Shown here: positions 8,520 to 14,304 of the stretch, in pieces
Position numbering within the stretch: position 1 is the first letter of the stretch
Layout of the letters: the number at the start of each line of letters is the position of its first letter
Assembly (NCBI GenBank): GCA_015489315.1
Contig: WFZZ01000230.1
Coordinates: forward strand, 1 to 34,825
Length of the DNA: 34,825 nt
Direction: 5' to 3'
Source: Deltaproteobacteria bacterium
GTDB lineage: Bacteria > Desulfobacterota > Dissulfuribacteria > Dissulfuribacterales > QOAL01
Notes under the pieces: generated by a model
Told to the model about the DNA's origin: nothing
Databases searched by the model: none
The model's input: the letters and a program-made list of their open reading frames with translations, nothing else
Position numbers and translations under genes: made by a program

Positions 8520-8915
8520 ATGTACTCTTTTCACTTGATTGCAGAAAAAAGAATTCAGGAGGCCATGAGTCAGGGCCAGTTTGATAATCTTCCAGGAAAG
8601 GGCAAACCCCTTAAATTTGAAGACGATTCCATGGTCCCTGAAGACCTCAGGATGGCATATAAGATATTAAAAAATGCAGGTTTTATCCCGCCAGAATTAC
8701 AGACCGAAAAGGAGATAAGGCAGGCGGTTGACCTATTGGAGTCAATGGAGGATGAAAGGCTTCGTTATAAGCAGGTTATCAAACTAAATGTACTTGTCAC
8801 AAAGATGAATTTAATGAGAAAAAGACCTGTTAATTTGGAAGTTAATCAGTTCTATTATAGAAAGATTGTCGAACGAATAAAGATCAATTCAAAAGACCAG
8901 AGTAATACTCCCTAG
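8520..8915 (+). CDS. DUF1992 family protein (DnaJ-homologue subfamily C member 28 conserved-domain type)
   Basis: The 131-aa protein starts with the DUF1992 signature: AEKRIQEAMSQGQFDNLPGKGKPL, then PEDLRMAYKILKNAGFIPPEL and a helical segment LRYKQVIKLNVLVTKMNLM. It covers the whole family domain with no J-domain and no signal peptide, so it is likely a small cytoplasmic protein; the molecular role of the family is unclear. The ATG at 8520 is preceded by AGGAAG at a suitable distance. It is the only + gene between two minus-strand blocks. It is divergent from pta across 169 bp, and its last 32 bases overlap the 3' end of the radical SAM gene. Confidence 0.87.
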   Translation: MYSFHLIAEKRIQEAMSQGQFDNLPGKGKPLKFEDDSMVPEDLRMAYKILKNAGFIPPELQTEKEIRQAVDLLESMEDERLRYKQVIKLNVLVTKMNLMRKRPVNLEVNQFYYRKIVERIKINSKDQSNTP

Positions 8916-9861
8916 GGCCAAGCTCCCTTTTGTGAAGTCCCTTTTTAAATAAAAAGGAGCGTATTTCATTGCAAAGGGTGCATTTTGAGCCAAATTCCCT
9001 TTTTTCATCCATCTTAAGGCCCAAAGAACAGGCATATTCATAAAGCCCTTTAACCCCATTTTCGGCAAGGATGTTGATAATCGGGTACCTATCCTTGTCA
9101 AATGCCTTGCCAAGATCCGTTGCCTTTAGTTTTATTCCTGCACAAAGACCCGGGATATAATTCCCAAAAAGATCAATATGAAAATGACTGGTGTCAAAAA
9201 GTTCCATACATCCATTGCTATTAATCAATTCTTTTAAAGGCATCCCCATATCAAAAAAGTATTTTAGTGCCCTTCCACCCGGGTGAATCCAATATCTTTT
9301 GGGAATGTCTCGTATAAAACCCTTGCCAAAGATATCTTCCAGATCTTTAAGTGTATAGCGCTTTTCAGGGTCGAGTTTTAAAAACATATTTAGGTATTCC
9401 GATGTCCAGGGAAATATTCCCATACCTACCTTTTGGCACGCCGAGATTACTCCAAGGACCTTTTTAAGTGGAATATATTCCACGTGAAACGGGCTTATGG
9501 AGACAAGAATTCTTGAAATGCCCTCCTTTTTAAGGGTCAGAAGATAATCTATTGCCCGATTTTCATCTGTGAACCATGAAGAGTTTGTCTCTATGTATTC
9601 AATGTGTATCCCTATATCTCCCGCGGCACGAACTACTTCAAGGAGCCCCTTTTTGTTTAAAAAAGGTTCCCCTCCGCCTATATGCATTGTATTGCAACCA
9701 AGGCCTTTGGCAATTTTAAAGGCCTTAATGGCGGTTTCTTTGTCTATATATTGTTTGGGCCAAAAAGGGCTACAGTTATATAGGCAGTGTTTGCATGAAG
9801 ATGTGCAATAATAATTGGTAATTAGTCCACCTGAAATAAGGTTACTTATGGTAAAGGACAT
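8884..9861 (-). CDS. Radical SAM protein of unknown substrate
   Basis: The 325-aa protein carries the radical SAM [4Fe-4S] motif Cys19-x3-Cys23-x2-Cys26 (CTSSCKHC), a further Cys30, and the SAM-binding GGGEPF near residue 63. Later cysteines occur in NGCMELF, PGLCAG and CTLCNEI near the C-terminus, so a second Fe-S cluster or SPASM-like ending is possible. The Cys pattern is not one I can assign to a named subfamily. It starts 1 bp after the lipoprotein stop, suggesting coexpression with that gene and rpsT. There is no precursor-peptide-like small gene next to it. The enzyme class is firm; the reaction is unknown. Confidence 0.87.
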   Translation of the reverse strand: MSFTISNLISGGLITNYYCTSSCKHCLYNCSPFWPKQYIDKETAIKAFKIAKGLGCNTMHIGGGEPFLNKKGLLEVVRAAGDIGIHIEYIETNSSWFTDENRAIDYLLTLKKEGISRILVSISPFHVEYIPLKKVLGVISACQKVGMGIFPWTSEYLNMFLKLDPEKRYTLKDLEDIFGKGFIRDIPKRYWIHPGGRALKYFFDMGMPLKELINSNGCMELFDTSHFHIDLFGNYIPGLCAGIKLKATDLGKAFDKDRYPIINILAENGVKGLYEYACSLGLKMDEKREFGSKCTLCNEIRSFLFKKGLHKRELGPREYYSGLLN

Positions 9862-9862
9862 T

Positions 9863-10351
9863 TTAGTTTAATGGGATTCCGGGATTTAGGTCATTAAAAT
9901 CGAAATTACCCTTTTCCTCAAAGGGGATAGAAAAGCTTGGCCCCATTCCCGATGTCCGTGCCCAGATGGTTCCTTTCATTTTAAAATCTATCTTTGGTTC
10001 TTTTGACAGGGAAGAAAGAAGCCTTAGAACATTAAAGAGGGAACCAGATAGCCTTACATTGACCTTTTTATCTTCATGAGGCCCAATCTTAACATCTACA
10101 GAGTCAGCCCCGTCCATGAACTTTGAGCCATTTAAGTAAAGGGAATATTTTATGGAGTCTATGAGGATGTCGAATTTATTTGGATTATAAATCCCAAGGG
10201 TTGCAGTATAGGTGATGTGAGAAAGGCTTACATCTTTTACATTCAGACCCGAAAGCTCAATCTGTGGAGAAATTAAATCTTTTTTAGGGGCACAAGATGA
10301 AAAAAGGAAGAAGGCTGCAATGAGAAGAAAATATATTGCTGCCTTCTTCAT
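9863..10351 (-). CDS. LEA type 2 / WHy-domain lipoprotein
   Basis: The 162-aa protein begins with a hydrophobic signal and a Cys at about residue 20 (FLFSSCAPKK), reading as a lipoprotein signal peptide, although the lipobox is imperfect. The remainder fits the LEA14/WHy beta-sandwich: SPQIELSGLNVKDVSLSHITYTATLGIYNPNKFDILIDSIKYSLYLNG is the family core, with the diagnostic NPN in the middle. Bacterial members are small periplasmic, membrane-anchored proteins of poorly known role, often linked to stress. It lies 16 bp after rpsT and 1 bp before the radical SAM gene, so it is probably transcribed from the rpsT promoter. Confidence 0.8.
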   Translation of the reverse strand: MKKAAIYFLLIAAFFLFSSCAPKKDLISPQIELSGLNVKDVSLSHITYTATLGIYNPNKFDILIDSIKYSLYLNGSKFMDGADSVDVKIGPHEDKKVNVRLSGSLFNVLRLLSSLSKEPKIDFKMKGTIWARTSGMGPSFSIPFEEKGNFDFNDLNPGIPLN

Positions 10352-10367
10352 TTTTATACAGGGATGT

Positions 10368-10649
10368 TTAAGAGCCGGTTTCTTTTAAGAGGGCACTAAC
10401 CTTTTTATATAGCCTTGAGACCTTTCTTGATGCAGTTCGTCTATGTAGTGTGCCCCTTTTGTGCCCAATCTTGTCAATATAGCTTTGAGCCTTTTTTAGA
10501 CAATCCAGAGCCTTTTCAGGGGCCTTTTCTGCGATTGCAGCTTCAACAGCCTTTGTAAGATTTTTTATCCTGGTCTTTCGCATCTTGTTGCGAAGCCTTC
10601 TTTTCTGATTTTGTCTAGCCCTCTTTAGAGCTGATTTATGATTAGCCAT
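10368..10649 (-). CDS. rpsT: 30S ribosomal protein S20
   Basis: The 93-aa, strongly basic helical protein starts MANHKSALKRARQNQKRRLRNK and contains KKAQSYIDKIGHKRGTLHRRTASRKVSRL, the characteristic S20 sequence. It binds 16S rRNA during small-subunit assembly. The start is clear: a GGAGGAT ribosome site sits directly before the ATG at 10649. A near-consensus sigma70 promoter lies about 45-70 bp upstream, with a 9-bp inverted repeat over its -10 region. The LEA2 lipoprotein gene follows after 16 bp. Confidence 0.97.
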   Translation of the reverse strand: MANHKSALKRARQNQKRRLRNKMRKTRIKNLTKAVEAAIAEKAPEKALDCLKKAQSYIDKIGHKRGTLHRRTASRKVSRLYKKVSALLKETGS

Positions 10650-10675
10650 TTATCCTCCATGCTATATTAAGGATT

Positions 10676-10705
10676 TTTGAGATTGGCGCCTTTTATAATC
10701 TCAAA
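10676..10705. repeat. Perfect 9-bp inverted repeat over the rpsT promoter
   Basis: TTTGAGATT (10676-10684) and AATCTCAAA (10697-10705) are exact reverse complements separated by 12 bp. The right arm lies in the -35/-10 spacer and touches the -10 box; the left arm covers the first transcribed bases of rpsT. No T-run follows on the minus strand, so it does not read as a terminator for hemA. A DNA-binding operator is the better reading, by inference only. Confidence 0.5.
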
Positions 10706-10720
10706 TAAAAACCGTGTCAA
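10692..10720 (-). promoter_or_regulatory. Sigma70 promoter for rpsT (and likely lipoprotein and radical SAM genes)
   Basis: On the minus strand, a perfect TTGACA (10720-10715) is followed after 17 bp by TATAAA (10697-10692). Transcription should begin near 10685, giving about a 35-nt leader to rpsT. This is the best promoter match on the minus strand of the window. Confidence 0.72.
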
Positions 10721-10728
10721 TACAGGCC

Positions 10729-12081
10729 TTAAAATTGTCCATTGGTCGAGGCCTTTTTGTCTGTATCTTCACAAGAATGAGATTGTTTTTTGAGAGTTTC
10801 TTGCCTTTCATTTATCCCATTAAGAGAGAATATCTTTGAAATCATTACAAGAGCCTCTTCCTTGTTTTCAGAATTTCCCTTTTTCAAAAAAATTATAGGG
10901 TCATGAAGTATTTTGCTTACCAGAGACTGGGTCAGTTTTTCTATGGCCTTAAGCTCTTTTTCATCAAGGTTTTTAAGGTTTTTTAATGTCTTTGTTAGCT
11001 CTTTTTTTCTGATTGATTCTGCCTTTTCCTGTAAGCCCCTTATAACTGGAACAATATCCAGTGAACTGAGCCAGGATTTGAACTTAATTATCTCAGAATC
11101 AATTATCCTTTCCGCCTTTACTGCCTCTTTTTGACGTTCGGCCTTATTTTCTTCAACTACCTCCTTTAGCTCATCAATATCAAACACATAGCAGTTTTCA
11201 ATGTCATTTATCTCTGGATCCACATCTCGTGGAACTGCAATGTCAATAAAAAAGAGCAGTCTGTGGCGTCTAGGTCTCATTATTTTTTGAATCTGTTCTT
11301 TTTTAACCACAAAGCCTGGGGCACCAGTGGAACTGATTACAATATCAACCTCTATAAGGGCATCTTCTACCTCAGCCAAAGATATGGCCTCGCCTCCCAG
11401 GGTTTTGGATAGCTCTATTGCACGTTCAAGGGTCCTGTTGGCCACCTTTAGCTCTGAGATACCATTTGTTATTAAATGTTGTGCTGCAAGCTCAGCCATC
11501 TCGCCTGCACCAATAAGCATGGCACTTTTTCCAGAGAGGTCTCCAAATATCTTTTTGGCAAGTTCAACCGCTGCATAGCTAATGGAAACAGCTTGGCTTG
11601 CAATACGGGTTTCTGTGCGGATTTTTTTGGCCACTGAAAAGGCCTTATGCATGAGTTTGTTTAGTATTTGACCGGAACATCCTAGCTCGTGGGCTGTCCT
11701 ATATGCACTTTTTAGTTGGCCAAGGATCTGTGGCTCTCCAACGACCATGGAGTCAAGGCTTGATGCAACCCTGAAGACATGCCTTATTGCTTCCTTCCCT
11801 TTGTAAATATAAGTGCTTTTTAAAAAGTTTTCCGTGGGAACCTGTGCCACCTTGGTCCAGATATCAACAATTTCGTCCTTGGCACTGGAATAGTCCTTTA
11901 CACCTGCAATGACCTCTACCCGATTACAGGTTGAGAGAAATACCACCTCCCTCACAGAGGGTAATTCCCAAAAAAGCTTTATTGGAGGGTTTTCCATTTG
12001 GTTTAAGGCAAGCCTTTCCCTTACCTCAACAGGTGCTGTTTTGTGGTTTACTCCAATAACTAATATCTCTTTTGAAGGCAT
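10729..12081 (-). CDS. hemA: Glutamyl-tRNA reductase
   Basis: This enzyme reduces glutamyl-tRNA(Glu) to glutamate-1-semialdehyde with NADPH, the first step of C5 tetrapyrrole synthesis. Family landmarks are IGVNHKTAPVEVRERLAL, the catalytic Cys in FLSTCNRVEV, SLDSMVVGEPQILGQLK, a Rossmann-like AMLIGAGEMAELAA and DIAVPRDVDPEI. The ORF track starts at a GTG (12105). I prefer the ATG at 12081, which gives the usual N-terminus (MPSKEILVIG), places the active-site Cys at residue 52 and starts one base after the ccsB/hemX stop (TGATATG). That suggests reinitiation, since no clear ribosome site is visible. The C-terminus runs ~25 residues past the dimerisation helix in a polar tail. The protein is 450 aa. 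Confidence 0.96.
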   Translation of the reverse strand: MPSKEILVIGVNHKTAPVEVRERLALNQMENPPIKLFWELPSVREVVFLSTCNRVEVIAGVKDYSSAKDEIVDIWTKVAQVPTENFLKSTYIYKGKEAIRHVFRVASSLDSMVVGEPQILGQLKSAYRTAHELGCSGQILNKLMHKAFSVAKKIRTETRIASQAVSISYAAVELAKKIFGDLSGKSAMLIGAGEMAELAAQHLITNGISELKVANRTLERAIELSKTLGGEAISLAEVEDALIEVDIVISSTGAPGFVVKKEQIQKIMRPRRHRLLFFIDIAVPRDVDPEINDIENCYVFDIDELKEVVEENKAERQKEAVKAERIIDSEIIKFKSWLSSLDIVPVIRGLQEKAESIRKKELTKTLKNLKNLDEKELKAIEKLTQSLVSKILHDPIIFLKKGNSENKEEALVMISKIFSLNGINERQETLKKQSHSCEDTDKKASTNGQF

Positions 12082-12082
12082 A

Positions 12083-12901
12083 TCAAGAGGCATAGGAATG
12101 TGCACCAGGAAGAAAATAGGTTACTCCAATAAAGGTAAATAAAAGGGCCAAAAATCCAATTATGGTCATATATGCACTTCTTTTGCCACGCCAACCTACA
12201 GTGAGCCGTTGGTGCAAAAGCGCAGCATAAAGGAGCCATGTGATGAGGGACCAAGTTTCCTTTGGATCCCAACTCCAGTAAGCTCCCCAGGCCTTTTCTG
12301 CCCAGATGGAACCTGTAATTATTCCAAGGGTTAAAAAGGGAAACCCTATCTTAAGACATTTTTCAGCCATGGTGTCAAGGGTTTGAAGAGACGGAAGCCT
12401 TTTAAAAATTGCTCCGAGACGCTTTTTCTTTATTTGCCTCTCCTGAATTAGATACATAATAGATATGCAAAAGGACATGGTCAAAAGGGCGTAGGAAATA
12501 AGGCTTATGGAGGCATGAATAGGCAACCAGTAGCTTTGAAGGACAGGGGGAAGAGGTAATATCTTTTTAGGCTGTATAACTGAAAGTATAGTTACAAGGG
12601 TGATAATTGGACTAATAAAGGCCCCAAGGGCCTTAAGTTTGTGTCCCATCTGAAATAGTAAAAAGGCAAGGCATAGTGCCCAGGCCAAAAAGGAAAAGAC
12701 CTCATGAAAACTGACTATTGGAGGGTGTCCTGATGACATCCACCGAAGTAGAATGCTCAAGGTATGGATAAAAAGACCCGCCCAGAGAAAGTAGGTTGCG
12801 AATTTTTCAACATCCTTTCTAAGGGTTATAAGATTAACCAGAAAGCCAGCAGTAGCTAAAATATAGGCTATCAAGGTCAAGTGGAGCAGAAATTCAGTCA
12901 T
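12083..12901 (-). CDS. CcsB/HemX-like cytochrome c assembly membrane protein
   Basis: The 272-aa protein has about eight hydrophobic helices and the haem-handling motif of the CcmC/CcmF/CcsA superfamily, WGAYWSWDPKETWSLITWLLYA, near residue 205. It also has conserved-type His residues in short loops (LFIHTLS, YWLPIHASISL, ALLHQRL). Family members with this motif move or hold haem in the membrane for c-type cytochrome maturation. Its place between precorrin-2 dehydrogenase and hemA fits the HemX-like branch, which has been linked to control of HemA level. The two roles cannot be separated here. Its start overlaps the upstream gene by 8 bp and its stop lies one base before hemA, so all three are translationally linked. 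Confidence 0.85.
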   Translation of the reverse strand: MTEFLLHLTLIAYILATAGFLVNLITLRKDVEKFATYFLWAGLFIHTLSILLRWMSSGHPPIVSFHEVFSFLAWALCLAFLLFQMGHKLKALGAFISPIITLVTILSVIQPKKILPLPPVLQSYWLPIHASISLISYALLTMSFCISIMYLIQERQIKKKRLGAIFKRLPSLQTLDTMAEKCLKIGFPFLTLGIITGSIWAEKAWGAYWSWDPKETWSLITWLLYAALLHQRLTVGWRGKRSAYMTIIGFLALLFTFIGVTYFLPGAHSYAS

Positions 12902-13586
12902 TTTCTCCTAAAATGTTTTTCAGATTATTTATATCTTCATCACAAATTTCTTTGGCCCATCTATGGATTCTGGCCAGATCGTTTTCTTTTATCCATTTTA
13001 TACAGTCAAAGTTTATGAGCCCTTCCAATCTCTTTTTCTTTTCATCTCCTTTAAATTTTTTGATAATTATTTTTCTTAGGTACCCAATTAACGAAAGATA
13101 AGTGCTCCATTCGGGGTCAAATTCATCCTGAAGCCTTTTTCTTAAAGCCCTTGAAAGACCAGGGCTTTTGCCAGATGTTGATATTGCAATAGAAAGATCC
13201 CCTCTTTTTACCACTGATGGGACTATAAAACTACAAAGTTCAGGCCTATCCACTACATTACAAAAACAGTTGTTCTTACATGCCTCTTCATAGACCTTTT
13301 TCTGAGTCGAAACATCATCAGTTGCCGCAATAACAAGCCATGCCCCTTTTAAATCCCCTGATTTATACCTTCGGGCCCTATAGGAAATGGCCCCTTTTTT
13401 AAAAAGTTCATTTAGGCCGCTGGTGAGATTTGGACTTATAAGTTCAATTTTAGCCTTCGATGGCAAAAGGGCCTTGACCTTTCTTTCAGAAACCTTGCCT
13501 CCTCCTATAATTACAACCTTTTTGCCTTCAAGATTGCAAAAAATAGGTATATAAAAGGGTGTTTTATCGTTTTGAAATTGATACAT
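12894..13586 (-). CDS. Precorrin-2 dehydrogenase / sirohydrochlorin ferrochelatase (siroheme synthase N-terminal domain)
   Basis: The 230-aa protein matches the Met8/CysG-N family: PIFCNLEGKKVVIIGGGKVSERKVKALL forms the NAD-binding Rossmann start, followed by LVIAATDD, NVVDRPELCSFIVPSVVKRGDLSIAISTSGKSPGLSRALRKRL. It oxidises precorrin-2 to sirohydrochlorin and, in bifunctional members, inserts iron to give siroheme, the cofactor of sulfite and nitrite reductases. In this phylogenetic setting sirohydrochlorin can also feed the alternative haem route. No methyltransferase domain is attached, unlike E. coli CysG. The ATG lacks a ribosome site, and a promoter-like pair lies so close that the message may be nearly leaderless. 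It overlaps ccsB/hemX by 8 bp. Confidence 0.92.
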   Translation of the reverse strand: MYQFQNDKTPFYIPIFCNLEGKKVVIIGGGKVSERKVKALLPSKAKIELISPNLTSGLNELFKKGAISYRARRYKSGDLKGAWLVIAATDDVSTQKKVYEEACKNNCFCNVVDRPELCSFIVPSVVKRGDLSIAISTSGKSPGLSRALRKRLQDEFDPEWSTYLSLIGYLRKIIIKKFKGDEKKKRLEGLINFDCIKWIKENDLARIHRWAKEICDEDINNLKNILGEND

Positions 13587-13592
13587 GGGACT

Positions 13593-13621
13593 ATGATAGC
13601 AACAGGGGTCTTTTGAGGCAA
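13593..13621 (-). promoter_or_regulatory. Possible sigma70 promoter for the siroheme/haem gene unit
   Basis: On the minus strand TTGCCT (13621-13616) and TATCAT (13598-13593) are 17 bp apart. The predicted start of transcription (about 13586) falls on the ATG of the precorrin-2 dehydrogenase gene. It lies in the 64-bp gap after gspC, where no convincing terminator is visible, so read-through from the gsp operon is also possible. Confidence 0.4.
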
Positions 13622-13650
13622 TGTCTCAAGGGGTAATTCATGGATGGATG

Positions 13651-14304
13651 CTACTTGTTGTTTTTCTCCCGAGCTTTCATGATGGCCTTTAGAAATGGGT
13701 TCTCATCACCTTTCATATTGGTGGGGAATTTGAATATTTGAGGACGTTTTGAATGTTTTTTATCCTTTTTTTTCTTCTTGGAATGAGTGGAAGAAGAATG
13801 TGAAATTGCCGATTTTGGCCTTGGAGTTGCCATAGCAACTGGTCTTGAAGAGCTTCTTTCCTTTTTGTTAGTTCCAAATACCTTCAAAAAAGCCTTTTCC
13901 TTGCCACGTAAAAAAAAGACTCCATTATCTGTAATATCTTCAACCTTCCAGCCATCTACCAGATCTCCTATGCTAACCTTTCTGTATTCCTTATCCTTGG
14001 AGCTTAAAGGTTTTAAAAAAGCCTTCTTTTTAGAGCCTGAAATTATAACCCCATAAATTGCATAATCCTTTTCAAGTTCTGAACTAGATGCGGCGCCATT
14101 GGAGTCATCTGCTGTTTTTTCCCCATTTCCCCTTTCAGGGTCAAAGGGATTCTTTTCTATGATGATATTATATCTATAGTTTGCCCCAATGGCCTTAGGA
14201 TTGAAGTAAAAAAAGCCCAAAAGGGCTAGGGAAAGTGAAACTACACTAATAGTTGCCCATTTCCCCACTTTCATCTTGCATGGGGTTATTCGATCTTTTT
14301 TCAT
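13651..14304 (-). CDS. gspC: Type II secretion protein C (HR domain, no PDZ)
   Basis: The protein has a short basic cytoplasmic start and one membrane helix (WATISVVSLSLALLGFFYF). A periplasmic homology region follows, with IIIEKNPFDPERG and then YAIYGVIISGSKKKAFLKPL, VSIGDLVDGWKVEDI and KEKAFLKVFG. This is the GspC HR domain that contacts the secretin N0 domain. The C-terminus has no PDZ or coiled coil; instead it is a Ser/Lys-rich tail (SKKKKKDKKHSKRP). The ORF track starts at 14364, inside gspD. Better starts are the ATG at 14304 (GAGAA upstream) or 14274, both overlapping the gspD end. I give 14304, giving 217 aa. It is the last gene of the gsp operon. Confidence 0.78.
   Translation of the reverse strand: MKKDRITPCKMKVGKWATISVVSLSLALLGFFYFNPKAIGANYRYNIIIEKNPFDPERGNGEKTADDSNGAASSSELEKDYAIYGVIISGSKKKAFLKPLSSKDKEYRKVSIGDLVDGWKVEDITDNGVFFLRGKEKAFLKVFGTNKKERSSSRPVAMATPRPKSAISHSSSTHSKKKKKDKKHSKRPQIFKFPTNMKGDENPFLKAIMKAREKNNK

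Noticed and set aside
8940-8957. CCTTTTT-AAAT-AAAAAGG stem as terminator for the DUF1992 gene
   Set aside because: It lies in the radical SAM coding region, the stem is mostly A-T, and no T-run follows on the + strand.
13614-13630. TTGAG/CTCAA hairpin after gspC as terminator
   Set aside because: Only a 5-bp stem and no T-run on the minus strand; part of it doubles as the possible -35 region.
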